In this document: positions 17,225 through 26,022 of the stretch, in pieces
Layout: every line of letters starts with the position of its first letter
Position numbering within the stretch: position 1 is the stretch's first letter
Source: Dyella telluris
Lineage (GTDB): Bacteria > Pseudomonadota > Gammaproteobacteria > Xanthomonadales > Rhodanobacteraceae
Assembly (NCBI RefSeq): GCF_014297575.1
Contig: NZ_CP060412.1
Location: 4,402,001 to 4,466,000, forward strand
Length of the DNA: 64,000 nucleotides
Direction: 5' to 3'
The notes under the pieces: model-generated
Seen by the model: the letters and a program-made list of their open reading frames with translations, nothing else
Told to the model about the DNA's origin: nothing
Database searches by the model: none
Made by a program: the position numbers and the translations under genes

Positions 17225-18127
17225 ATGAAAACGACCCTCGACGAACTGCAGGCGTTCGTGGCCGTCGTGGATGGCGGCTCCATCACGGCTGCCGCCGAAC
17301 AGCTGGACCTGACCATCTCGGCGACCAGCCGCACACTGGGGCGGCTGGAGGAAAAGCTGCAGACCACGCTGCTCCGGCGCACCACGCGACGCCTGGAGCT
17401 GACGGAAGAGGGGGCGGCGTTTCTGCAGTACGCCCGCGACATCCTGGCCTCGGTGGACGAAGCCGAAGAACAGATGGCGGCGCGCCGGTTGCGCCCGGTG
17501 GGGCGCCTGCGCGTGGATGCCGCCACGCCGTTCATGCTGCACGTGATCGTGCCGCGCGTGCCCGGTTTTCGCGAGCGCTACCCGGAGGTGGAGCTGGAGC
17601 TCAATTCCAACGAGGGCATCGTCGACCTGATCGAAAAGCGCACCGACGTGGCCTTCCGCATCGGCCCGCTGAAGGACTCCACCCTGCATGCGCGGCCCAT
17701 CGGCACCAGCGGCCTGCGCATCCTGGCCAGCCCGGCCTATCTGCAGCGGCGCGGCACGCCCACGAAGCTGGCGCAGCTCGACCAGCACGACCTGCTTGGC
17801 TTCAATCAGCCGGAAAGCCTCAATGACTGGCCCCTGCGCGATGCCGATGGCAACGGGCTCCACATCAAGCCCACGGTGGCCTCGTCCAGCGGCGAAACCC
17901 TGCGCCAGATGGCGCTGGCCGGCCTGGGCATCGTGTGCCTGTCCGATTTCATGACGCGGGAAGATCGCCAGTCCGGGCGCCTGGTGCAGCTGTTTGCCCG
18001 GCAGACGCTGGACGTGCGCCAGCCGATCAACGCGGTCTACTACCGCAACACCACGCTGGCCTCGCGCATCACCTGCTTCGTCGACCATATCGTCGAGGCG
18101 CTGGGCAAACGACCCTTCGAGGAGTGA
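17225..18127 (+). CDS. LysR-family transcriptional regulator
   Basis: 300 residues. Winged helix-turn-helix at about 1-60 (FVAVVDGGSITAAAEQLDL, then SATSRTLGRLEEKL), followed by the periplasmic-binding-protein-like effector domain at about 90-295 (VDAATPFMLHVIVPRVPGF). Divergently transcribed from the operon 17122-11371, the classic arrangement for a LysR activator of that operon. Effector unknown; the enzymes present suggest an electrophile, quinone or reactive carbonyl. Confidence 0.9.
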   Translation: MKTTLDELQAFVAVVDGGSITAAAEQLDLTISATSRTLGRLEEKLQTTLLRRTTRRLELTEEGAAFLQYARDILASVDEAEEQMAARRLRPVGRLRVDAATPFMLHVIVPRVPGFRERYPEVELELNSNEGIVDLIEKRTDVAFRIGPLKDSTLHARPIGTSGLRILASPAYLQRRGTPTKLAQLDQHDLLGFNQPESLNDWPLRDADGNGLHIKPTVASSSGETLRQMALAGLGIVCLSDFMTREDRQSGRLVQLFARQTLDVRQPINAVYYRNTTLASRITCFVDHIVEALGKRPFEE

Positions 18128-18144
18128 GTTGCGCGCAGGGCGAC

Positions 18145-19599
18145 TCAGAAGGAACCCAACAGGCCACCCAGCACGATCACGGCCACCAGCGCCAGGATCG
18201 GACCGACGATGCCGACCAGCGCGATGTCGCGATAACTGTCGCGATGCGTGGCGCCGCATACGGCAAGCAGGGTGACCACGGCGCCGTTGTGCGGCAGCAC
18301 GTCCAGCGTGCCCGAGCCCATCACCGCCACGCGGTGCAGCAGCGCCGGATCGATGCCGGCGGACTGGGCAATCGCCAGATACGTGCTGCCCAGCGCTTCC
18401 AGTGCGATGGTCATGCCGCCGGAGGCCGAGCCGGTCAGTGCCGCCAGCAGGTTGGTGGACACGGCCAGCGACACCAGTGGGCCGCCTTCGATCGACAGCA
18501 CCCAGTCGCGTACCAGTGCAAAGCCCGGCTGCGCCGCCACCACCGAACCGAAACCGACCAGGCTGGCCACGCTGAGCGCAGGCAGCACGGCGGCGTGGGC
18601 TCCCGCACCCATGGTTTCGCGCAGCGACGGCAGGCGCCGTACGTTCAGTGCTAGCACGCAGACGATGGCGGCGGCCAGTGCAACCAGCACAGCCCACACG
18701 CCGCCGACTGCCGCAAGGCTGGTTGCTCCAAAGTGCGGTTCGGCAAGGTAGTTGGCGTGCCAGCGTGGCAGTACCACCAGGCTCATCAGCAGGTTCACTG
18801 TCACCACCACGATCAGCGGTGTCAGTGCGACCGGGGTTGAAGGTATCGTGCTGCTGCGCTTGCCGCGTGGTGCTTCGGCCGGATCGAACTCGCGCGCCAC
18901 GGATGCACGCTCGCGCACCAGTTCCTGTTCGGCGACTTCTTCCACGGGAACGTCGGTGGCGTCGCCAAACCCTTCGCCGGCCATGCGCGCACTGCGTTCG
19001 GCGCGGGCAAGCCACCACAGCCCGAAGACCAGCATGATCACGCTGGCGATGATGCCCAGGCCGGGTGCCGCGAATGGCGTGGTGCCGAAGAATGGCATGG
19101 GGATCGCATTCTGTATGGCGGGCGTGCCGGGCAGGGCTGACATGGTGAACGTGGAGGTGCCCAGCATGATCGCGGCGGGCGCGAGCCGCCGTGGAATATG
19201 GGCGGCGCGGAACAGGGCGAGCGCCATGGGCGCCACCACGAAGAACGCCACGAACAGGCTTACGCCGCCGTAGGTCACCATGGCACCGGCCAGCACCACG
19301 GCAAGCATGGCGCGTTGCGCGCCAAGCCGGCGGGTCAGCAGGTTGGCGATGGCCGTCACGGAGCCACTGTCGGCCATCAGTTTGCCGAACAGTGCGCCGA
19401 GCAGGAACAGCGGAAAGAACTGCGCCACGAAACCGGCAGCGCTGGGCATGAACACCTGCGTCCAGTGCGCCAGCAGCGGTCCACCCGCGAAGGCGGCGGC
19501 CAGCAGCGCGGCGGCCGGTGCCAGCAGCAAGGTGCTCCAGCCGCGGTAGGTCAGCCACACCAGCAGTGCCAGGGCCAGCAGAATGCCAAACAGGCTCAT
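18145..19599 (-). CDS. GntP-family permease
   Basis: 484 residues with about 12 hydrophobic segments and a polar central loop (residues about 215-260). Motifs such as FFPLFLLGALFGKLMADSG, TLDVLPHNGAVV and TGSASGGMTIALEAL belong to the GntP/DUF401-like proton symporters of gluconate, 3-hydroxybutyrate and related hydroxy acids. It follows the patatin gene by 4 bp. In many proteobacteria a GntP permease and a patatin flank 3-hydroxybutyrate dehydrogenase, so 3-hydroxybutyrate is a reasonable substrate; the dehydrogenase itself is not here. Confidence 0.85.
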   Translation of the reverse strand: MSLFGILLALALLVWLTYRGWSTLLLAPAAALLAAAFAGGPLLAHWTQVFMPSAAGFVAQFFPLFLLGALFGKLMADSGSVTAIANLLTRRLGAQRAMLAVVLAGAMVTYGGVSLFVAFFVVAPMALALFRAAHIPRRLAPAAIMLGTSTFTMSALPGTPAIQNAIPMPFFGTTPFAAPGLGIIASVIMLVFGLWWLARAERSARMAGEGFGDATDVPVEEVAEQELVRERASVAREFDPAEAPRGKRSSTIPSTPVALTPLIVVVTVNLLMSLVVLPRWHANYLAEPHFGATSLAAVGGVWAVLVALAAAIVCVLALNVRRLPSLRETMGAGAHAAVLPALSVASLVGFGSVVAAQPGFALVRDWVLSIEGGPLVSLAVSTNLLAALTGSASGGMTIALEALGSTYLAIAQSAGIDPALLHRVAVMGSGTLDVLPHNGAVVTLLAVCGATHRDSYRDIALVGIVGPILALVAVIVLGGLLGSF

Positions 19600-19603
19600 C
19601 GCG

Positions 19604-20656
19604 TCATACCTCCTTCAGCAGTTCATCAAGGTCGAGCGACGAGCGCTTGCCCAAGGCGTCCGCCTGTTCGGCTAGAAACGCTTGTGCGGCACGCCGGCCT
19701 TCATCGCGCAGCATGCGGAAGAAGGCCCATTCCGCGTTGAGCTTGGACGAATAGCCCAGCGCCACCATCGCCTCGCTGGCGATGCGGTGAATGCGCATGC
19801 CCGCCCACTTCGCGCCTTCGCCATCGCCGGCGTCGGCCACCTTGTGCAGCAGGGCGATCATGCGCAGCTCTTTCAGCAGCGGTGCGTTGAATGAAATCTC
19901 GTTGAGCCGGTTCTGGATCTCGCGGGCATGGCGTGGCGTGCCTTCGCGTTCCACCGGGTTGATCTGCACCAGGATGGTGTCGCGCGAGTCGCAGTCGCGT
20001 ACCAGTGGCGTGATGGTGGGGTTGCCGGTATAGCCGCCGTCCCAGTACGGCTCGCCATCGATCATCACGGCCTGGAACAGCGTGGGCAGGCAGGCGGAGG
20101 CCAGCAGCACGTCTACGGTGACCTCGGCATTCTTGAAAACACGTCCGCGTCCGGTGCGCACATTGGTGGCGGTGACGAACAGGTGGATGGGCGTGCGCGC
20201 CAGTTCGTCGAAATCGATCGATTCACGCAGCACATCGGCAAGGGGGTTGTAGCCGCCGGGATTGAGTGCATACGGTGAAATCAGTCGCGCGCCGAGATCG
20301 AAGGCGATGAACAGCGGCGAGTGATCGAGTGTCCAGCGGCCGCTCAGCATATCCAGCGGTGTGCGGCGGAATGGGCTGAAGGTGGCGGCGCGCGACACGC
20401 GCCGCCAGAAATCCTCCAGTGCCCGTTGCGCACCTTCAGCGCCACCGCGTGCATGACCCAATGCCAGCACGGCGGCGTTCATGGCGCCGGCGGAGGTGCC
20501 CGAAATACCTTCGATGCGCAGCCCGGGTTCTTCCAGCAGCCGATCCAGTACGCCCCAGGTGAAAGCGCCGTGTGCACCGCCACCCTGCAGGGCCAGGCCC
20601 ACCGGTAGCGGCTCACGCGTGGATGCAGTCGGGTTGGATGCGCTGGTCGTGGCCAC
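19604..20656 (-). CDS. Patatin-like phospholipase
   Basis: 350 residues, starting at a GTG with only a weak ribosome-binding site. The Ser-Asp dyad of patatins is present: oxyanion loop LQGGGAHGAF at about 24-33, nucleophile Ser in GISGTSAGAMN, and Asp in YWDGGYTGNP. No signal peptide, so cytoplasmic or membrane-associated. Patatins of this subgroup sit beside 3-hydroxybutyrate or PHB metabolism genes and may hydrolyse lipids or polyester. Operon with the GntP permease. Confidence 0.88.
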   Translation of the reverse strand: MATTSASNPTASTREPLPVGLALQGGGAHGAFTWGVLDRLLEEPGLRIEGISGTSAGAMNAAVLALGHARGGAEGAQRALEDFWRRVSRAATFSPFRRTPLDMLSGRWTLDHSPLFIAFDLGARLISPYALNPGGYNPLADVLRESIDFDELARTPIHLFVTATNVRTGRGRVFKNAEVTVDVLLASACLPTLFQAVMIDGEPYWDGGYTGNPTITPLVRDCDSRDTILVQINPVEREGTPRHAREIQNRLNEISFNAPLLKELRMIALLHKVADAGDGEGAKWAGMRIHRIASEAMVALGYSSKLNAEWAFFRMLRDEGRRAAQAFLAEQADALGKRSSLDLDELLKEV

Positions 20657-20785
20657 GGCTGCTCGCTGGGTGGGATGGGGAGTCCCGCAGGCACTTAGCC
20701 TTTCTCATGCGGCGTGAAGAAGAGATGTGTCGCGGCGCTGTCATGCCGCTGACTTGCCGCTTTCACGCTGAGCGCACGGGTTGCC

Positions 20786-21190
20786 TCATCGCTGCTGTCT
20801 GGCGATTGCTTCCGGCGTCACTGGCGTGAAGACGTTGACGAGGTTGCCGTCGGGGTCGCGAAAGAGCAGCGAGCGATTGCCCCACGGCATGGTGGTCGGC
20901 GGCTGCACCAGGCTTTCCGCGGGCAGGTCGCTCAGGCCGGCGTACGTCGCGTCGACGTCATCCGCGCGGAACTCGATGATGGTCGTGCGATTGGCGGCCG
21001 CCTCCGCCACATGTTGGCCGCCAAACAAGGCCAGCGTGCGGGTGCTGCCGATGGCCAGCGTGCACGCGGGCGTGGCCAGTTCGGCGAAGTCTTCCGTGTA
21101 GCGGGTGGCCGTGATGCCCGTGACCGCTTCGTAGAAGCGGACCAGGCGATCGACGTGGGTGGTGATGATGCGGGTCGAGACAAAGTTCAT
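20786..21190 (-). CDS. Small VOC-family (glyoxalase-like) protein
   Basis: 134 residues, one VOC unit: TRIITTHVDRLVRFYEAVTG at the start and LLFRDPDGNLVNVFTPV near the end, with a conserved metal-ligand pattern. Members include glyoxalases, bleomycin/fosfomycin resistance proteins and dioxygenases; specificity cannot be deduced. Stands alone between the patatin and the molybdenum cofactor genes, with a terminator-like hairpin upstream of it. Confidence 0.8.
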   Translation of the reverse strand: MNFVSTRIITTHVDRLVRFYEAVTGITATRYTEDFAELATPACTLAIGSTRTLALFGGQHVAEAAANRTTIIEFRADDVDATYAGLSDLPAESLVQPPTTMPWGNRSLLFRDPDGNLVNVFTPVTPEAIARQQR

Positions 21191-21243
21191 GGGGCCCTCG
21201 GGTCGTTGTGGTGATGGTCGACGCGTCGGGCTTTTTAATGGGG

Positions 21244-21271
21244 GGCTACTGACAACCTGGTGTCAGTAGCC
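21244..21271 (-). terminator. Hairpin after the MocA gene
   Basis: GGCTACTGACA (21244-21254) pairs perfectly over 11 bp with TGTCAGTAGCC (21261-21271), loop ACCTGG. It lies 31 bp past the minus-strand mocA stop. The downstream side on that strand has no T-run directly after the stem, so termination is likely but not textbook. Confidence 0.5.
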
Positions 21272-21301
21272 GGTGTCGCCAGTCATTCGTCGGGCGCCTG
21301 C

Positions 21302-21931
21302 TTAACCGAGATCGCCGGGCGAGGGCTTGCTGCGCATGGATTGCCAATCGGCATAGTCTTCCGGTGTGTCGATGTCGCGGAAGGCCGAGGGCAGGTCGAA
21401 GCCATCGACGACGGCGGCGTATTTTTCCAGCAGCACGCGGGCGCCCTGCACACCGCTCAGTGCGGCCAATTCATCCGCGTAGGCCAGCGGGAAAATGCAC
21501 GGTGGCCCGAAGTTGCCCTGATGGTGGCAGGCAAGGATGCGTTCTGGTGCCCGGCCATGCGCCGTCAGCATGCGTTCGAGGTCATCGAGGCTGATCGCCG
21601 GCTGGTCGGCCAGCAACACCATCAGCGAGTTCAGCGCGGCCGACTGGCTCATCAGGGAGAGCGTGCCGGTGGACAGCGAGCTGCCCATGCCGGCAGACCA
21701 TTCGGTGTTGGTCACGGAATGGACGTCCAGATTGACCAGGCAATCGATCACCCGGTCGCCTTCGGCGCCCACCACCACGACCACCGGATGCAGCCCGGCG
21801 GCCAGTGCATGGCGAGCGATGCGGCGGACCATCGGCTCGCCATCGATGGCGATAACCTGCTTGAGTGCGCCATAGCGGGTGGCGCTGCCTGCGGCAAGGA
21901 TGATGGCGCCAATGTGAGTGCCTGTGCTCAT
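21302..21931 (-). CDS. mocA: Molybdenum cofactor cytidylyltransferase-like nucleotidyltransferase
   Basis: 209 residues with the MobA/MocA fold: nucleotide loop IILAAGSATRYGALKQ, TEWSAGMGSSL and LLADQPAIS, followed by GPPCIFPLAYADEL and DIDTPEDY. MocA transfers CMP to molybdopterin to form the MCD cofactor used by xanthine-oxidase-family enzymes. It overlaps xdhC by ATGA and is divergent from the molybdoenzyme operon at 23239, which needs exactly this cofactor. Confidence 0.85.
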   Translation of the reverse strand: MSTGTHIGAIILAAGSATRYGALKQVIAIDGEPMVRRIARHALAAGLHPVVVVVGAEGDRVIDCLVNLDVHSVTNTEWSAGMGSSLSTGTLSLMSQSAALNSLMVLLADQPAISLDDLERMLTAHGRAPERILACHHQGNFGPPCIFPLAYADELAALSGVQGARVLLEKYAAVVDGFDLPSAFRDIDTPEDYADWQSMRSKPSPGDLG

Positions 21932-23022
21932 GGGTGGATGGGCATCTGCGAGTGAACGAGCGGACCGCCGCGACGTCCGTTGCGCAGGGCAAGGATTTCC
22001 GCGGCGATGGCGAGGGCGATTTCCGCGGGCGTCTCCGAGCCCACGTCCAGGCCGGCGGGGGCGTGCAGCCGATCATCCTCCGGGAAAATGGCGCGTATCT
22101 GGCTGGCGCGCTGACGGGAGCCAATGACGCCGATGTAGCGCACGGGGGTGCCCATCAACGAGGTGGCGTAAGCCAGGTCGCGCTCGAGTCGGTGGGTCAT
22201 CACCACGGCAGAGGTCTGGTGATCGAACGCCACGGTCGAGGTGAGCGCGTGTGGCAGTGCCACTACGTGTTCCACGCCTGCCGGTGCAGGGTCGGCTGGC
22301 TCGCCGGTGCCCACCAGGGTCGTATGCCAGCCCAGCTGGAGAGAGAGTGCTGCCAGCATATGGGCGCCTACGCCGTCACCGATGATGACCAGCGCATGCG
22401 GTGGATGCAGCGTCTCCAGCAGTATCTCGTGACGCTGTCCGGCGTGCTCCACGTGGATGGCCGTGGCGACAGACAAGGCGGCCGACTGCGTTGTTGTTAC
22501 CGCAAGAATTTGCCGCTCAAGGTCAGGCTGGCCGATGTTCGTCCAGACACTGTCGTTGCCCCACACCAGGCGATACGGGCGCCGGCTCAGTGCGTGGCCC
22601 GCGGTGGCGTACAGCGTGGCCATCACGCCGGCCGTGCGCTGCACGCGCAGGGCTTCGATGGCTTCCAGGAATCGCACGTCGTCGGAGAGCAGCCAGGGTT
22701 CGATCAATACTTCGAGCTCGCCGCCGCAGCCGGTTTCCAGCATCACGTCGTAATTGCTGTTGCGCCCGTACGCGACCACAGCCGGTTCGCCGGTTGCCAT
22801 GGCCTCGCGCGCACGCAGCACGATGTCCCGCTGCGGGCAGCCGCCCGACAGCTCGCAGACCAGGCTGCCGTCGCGACGCACCAGCATGCTCGCGCCAGCA
22901 CGACGGAAGGTGGAGCCCTGCGTGCGGGTGATGGTGACCAGCGCGGCCTCACCGATGTCGCCGCGCAGCTCCAGCGTGCGTGCGGCCCGGTATAGCGGCT
23001 CGAATTCCTGGGCGACGTTCAT
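21928..23022 (-). CDS. xdhC: XdhC/CoxI-family molybdoenzyme maturation protein
   Basis: 364 residues. The N-terminal XdhC/CoxI segment (ALVTITRTQGSTFRRAGASM; CELSGGCPQRDIV with a conserved Cys) is followed by a Rossmann-like domain (ALVIIGDGVGAHMLAAL) and the end motif YIGVIGSRQRASQI. XdhC binds the molybdenum cofactor, promotes its sulfuration and hands it to the apoenzyme. It shares a 4-nt overlap with mocA and is divergent from the enzyme it presumably matures. Confidence 0.88.
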   Translation of the reverse strand: MNVAQEFEPLYRAARTLELRGDIGEAALVTITRTQGSTFRRAGASMLVRRDGSLVCELSGGCPQRDIVLRAREAMATGEPAVVAYGRNSNYDVMLETGCGGELEVLIEPWLLSDDVRFLEAIEALRVQRTAGVMATLYATAGHALSRRPYRLVWGNDSVWTNIGQPDLERQILAVTTTQSAALSVATAIHVEHAGQRHEILLETLHPPHALVIIGDGVGAHMLAALSLQLGWHTTLVGTGEPADPAPAGVEHVVALPHALTSTVAFDHQTSAVVMTHRLERDLAYATSLMGTPVRYIGVIGSRQRASQIRAIFPEDDRLHAPAGLDVGSETPAEIALAIAAEILALRNGRRGGPLVHSQMPIHP

Positions 23023-23238
23023 GGCATCCAGTCAGCAACGGATGGCGTCGATGTTCCGTCAAGCCACCGGGTGGGCGCCAGTGGGCAGGGCGGCTCGCCG
23101 CATGAAAGTCTCTTCACTTGTCTTTTCTTTGCCCGGGAGGAAGATTTCGTTCGTTCATGACAGTGCTGCGGAGCGGCCATGGTCCATGGCGTTCCGGCGG
23201 CGGGTTGCCAATGTGCTTGCGTTGCCCGGGAGATCCCC

Positions 23239-23718
23239 ATGATCGTGCTTTCCATCAACGGCCAGGACACTCAGGTCGATGCGCCCGACGACATGCCCTT
23301 GCTGTGGGTGTTGCGCGACCTTCTTGGCCTGAACGGCACCAAGTTCGGCTGCGGCATGGCGCAATGCGGCGCCTGCACGGTGCACCTGGATGGCCAGCCC
23401 GTGCGCTCGTGCGTACTTCCGGTAACCGGTGCAGCCGGCAAGAAGATCACCACCATCGAAGGCCTCAGCGCCACCGACCTGGGCAAGCGCGTGCAGCAGG
23501 CGTGGCTGGGTATCGAGGTGGCGCAGTGCGGTTATTGCCAGACCGGACAGATCATGTCGGCGGCCGCGCTGTTGGCCCAGAAGCCCTCGCCAACGGACGA
23601 GGACATCGATGCGGCCATGTCCGGCAACCTCTGTCGTTGCGGTACCTATGTGCGCATCCGCGCTGCGATCAAGCAGGCTGCCACGGGGCAGGTCACGCTG
23701 CCGCAGACCATCGCCTGA
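23239..23718 (+). CDS. [2Fe-2S] subunit of a molybdenum hydroxylase (IorA-like)
   Basis: 159 residues from the ATG at 23239. Two [2Fe-2S] clusters are complete: Cys38, 43, 46 and 58 in the ferredoxin-like domain and Cys97, 100, 132 and 134 in the helical domain. There is no signal peptide, but the catalytic partner has a Tat signal, so this subunit should be exported with it as a folded complex. It passes electrons from the molybdenum site toward the cytochrome encoded two genes downstream. First gene of a three-gene operon. Confidence 0.92.
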   Translation: MIVLSINGQDTQVDAPDDMPLLWVLRDLLGLNGTKFGCGMAQCGACTVHLDGQPVRSCVLPVTGAAGKKITTIEGLSATDLGKRVQQAWLGIEVAQCGYCQTGQIMSAAALLAQKPSPTDEDIDAAMSGNLCRCGTYVRIRAAIKQAATGQVTLPQTIA

Positions 23719-23760
23719 GTTGTCGCGGTTCCCCTCATTGCCGACCGCCGAGAGTTCGTC

Positions 23761-26022
23761 ATGATGCTACGCGTTGATCCTGCCCAGGACGAAGTCGATC
23801 TGCAGAACCCCTCGCGTCGCGAGCTGATGAAGCGCGGCGGCCTGGTGGTGGCCTTCATGTGGATGGGTGGCGCGAGCCGGGTATGGGGCTTCGCCCAGGG
23901 CACGCGCCTCGATGCGGACCATCCGCGCTTCGAGCCCAATGCCTTCGTGCGCGTGGGCAGCGATGGCAGCATCCAGCTGGTGATGCCATGCGTGGAGATG
24001 GGGCAGGGTGCCTATACCGGGCAGGCGACCCTGCTTGCCGAGGAGCTGGATGTCGGGCTGGACCAGATCACCGTGGAGCACGCCCCGGCCAATCGCAAGC
24101 TCTACGCCAATACCTTGTTGGGCGATCAGGCCACCGGTGGATCCACCACCATCCGCTTCTGCTGGACCAGCCTGCGTGATGCCGGCGCGGTGGCGCGCTC
24201 GATGCTGGTGACGGCGGCGGCGCAACGATGGAAGGTGGATCCGGCGCAGTGCACCGTGGCGCGCGGCGTGGTCACGCATGCGGCTACCGGCCGCTCGCTG
24301 CATTACGGCGAGCTTGCCGATGCCGCGGCGAGCGTGGCGCCCCCGGCCAAGCCGCCGGTGAAAGATCCCAAGGATTTCCAGCTCATCGGCAAGCCGGTGC
24401 GTCGCGTGGACACGGCGGGGAAAGTCGATGGCACGCTGACGTTCGGCATCGATATCCGCGTTCCCGGCATGAAGGTGGCGACCGTGCAGGCCTGCCCGAC
24501 CTTTGGTGGAACACTGGCGTCCGTGGACGAAACGCGCGCCCATGCGGTGCCCGGCGTGCTGAAGGTGGTGAAGCTGGACAACGCCGTTGCCGTCATCGCC
24601 GAACATTTCTGGGCGGCGAAGAAGGGCATGGAGGCGCTGGTCATCCAGTGGAATCGCGGTGCGGGCGCCGACTACACCACCGAGCAGCTGTTCAAGGACA
24701 TGGCGGAGGCGTCCGAGCACGGTACGCCCATCCTGGGGCGCGAAGTCGGGCAGGTGGACAAGGTGAAGGGCAAGGTGATTTCCGCCACCTACCAGCTGCC
24801 CTTGCTGGCACATGCCACCATGGAGCCGATCAACACCACGGTGCATGTGCGTCCGGATGGATGCGACATCTGGGTCGGCACGCAGGTGCCGGCGCGTTGC
24901 GCCGACGTGGCCGCCAGGGTCACCGGCCTGCCGCCGGAGCGCATCCAGGTGCACAACCAGTATCTGGGTGGCGGTTTCGGCAGGCGCCTGTTCGAGGATT
25001 CCGTCGGGCAGGCGGTGGGCATCGCGCGGCAGGTGGACTATCCCGTGAAGGTCATCTGGACCCGCGAGGAAGATGTCACCCAGGACCGCTATCGTCCCGC
25101 CTATTACGATCGCATCTCCGCCACGCTCGACGATCAGGGCCGCCCGCAGGCCTGGACGGATCGCACCACCGGTGCTTCGGTGCTGGCGACCTTCGCGCCG
25201 GCAGCCATGGGCAAGAACGGGCTGGATTCCGACCTGGTGGAATGCGCCGCGGAGCTCCCTTACGAAGTGCCCAACCTGCGCGTGGATTGGGTACGGCACG
25301 ACATGCCGCATGGCATTCCCATCGGCTGGTGGCGCGGCGTGGGGCCCACGCACAATGTGTTCGTGGTGGAAAGTTTTGTCGATGAACTCGCGCACGCCGC
25401 CGGCAAGGATCCGGCCGCGTATCGGCACGACATCCTGGGCGACAACCCGAGGGCGAAGGCCGTGCTGGAGATGGCCATCGAGAAGTCCGGCTGGGGCAAG
25501 GGGGAATTGCCGGCGCGCCACGGGCGCGGCATCGCGCTGGCCGCGCCATTCGGCAGCTATCTGTGCGTGGTGACCGATGTAGAGGTTTCCCCGCAGGGTG
25601 AGGTGTCGCTGCGCCGTGCCGTGGCCGTGGTCGATTGCGGCATGGTGGTCAACCCCAACACCGTCGAGGCGCAGATCCAGGGCGGGCTGGTGTTCGGCTG
25701 GAGCGCGGCGCTCTACAGCGGCGTCACGTTGAAGCAAGGAGCCGTCGAGCAGCGCAACTTCAACGACTACCGCGTGCTCAGGATCAACCAGACGCCACCG
25801 ATCGAAGTGCATCTGGTGCCCAGCCAGGCATTGCCCGGCGGCATCGGTGAAACCGGAACGGTGATGGCCATGCCCAGCCTGACCAATGCGATCTTTGCCG
25901 CCACCGGCGTGCGCCTGAGGACGCTTCCCATCGATCGCACCGCGCTGGCCAAGGACAAGGAGGCGCTCAAGGCCGTGCTGTCCGCCACCTCGCCCACGTC
26001 ACCGCCGGGGAGTACGACATGA
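23761..26022 (+). CDS. Molybdopterin-binding subunit of an exported aldehyde/isoquinoline-type oxidoreductase (IorB-like)
   Basis: 753 residues. A twin-arginine signal (SRRELMKRGGLVVAFMW, residues about 19-35) marks export. The two-subunit layout with a cytochrome partner matches IorAB/aldehyde dehydrogenase complexes of the xanthine oxidase family. Cofactor-binding stretches are visible (MPCVEMGQGAYTGQA, YLGGGFGRRLF, GWWRGVGPTHN), and the catalytic Glu lies in PGGIGETGT near residue 697. It hydroxylates an aldehyde or N-heterocycle using water; substrate unknown. The TGA overlaps the ATG of the cytochrome gene. Confidence 0.9.
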   Translation: MMLRVDPAQDEVDLQNPSRRELMKRGGLVVAFMWMGGASRVWGFAQGTRLDADHPRFEPNAFVRVGSDGSIQLVMPCVEMGQGAYTGQATLLAEELDVGLDQITVEHAPANRKLYANTLLGDQATGGSTTIRFCWTSLRDAGAVARSMLVTAAAQRWKVDPAQCTVARGVVTHAATGRSLHYGELADAAASVAPPAKPPVKDPKDFQLIGKPVRRVDTAGKVDGTLTFGIDIRVPGMKVATVQACPTFGGTLASVDETRAHAVPGVLKVVKLDNAVAVIAEHFWAAKKGMEALVIQWNRGAGADYTTEQLFKDMAEASEHGTPILGREVGQVDKVKGKVISATYQLPLLAHATMEPINTTVHVRPDGCDIWVGTQVPARCADVAARVTGLPPERIQVHNQYLGGGFGRRLFEDSVGQAVGIARQVDYPVKVIWTREEDVTQDRYRPAYYDRISATLDDQGRPQAWTDRTTGASVLATFAPAAMGKNGLDSDLVECAAELPYEVPNLRVDWVRHDMPHGIPIGWWRGVGPTHNVFVVESFVDELAHAAGKDPAAYRHDILGDNPRAKAVLEMAIEKSGWGKGELPARHGRGIALAAPFGSYLCVVTDVEVSPQGEVSLRRAVAVVDCGMVVNPNTVEAQIQGGLVFGWSAALYSGVTLKQGAVEQRNFNDYRVLRINQTPPIEVHLVPSQALPGGIGETGTVMAMPSLTNAIFAATGVRLRTLPIDRTALAKDKEALKAVLSATSPTSPPGSTT

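Noticed and set aside
15938..19558. A single 1206-codon open frame on the minus strand
   Set aside because: Only the part below 17122 encodes the MFS exporter; the rest is antisense to LysR and out of frame with GntP, kept open by high G+C content.
23767..25812. A 681-codon minus-strand open frame
   Set aside because: Mirror frame of the molybdenum-binding subunit gene, with no recognisable motif.
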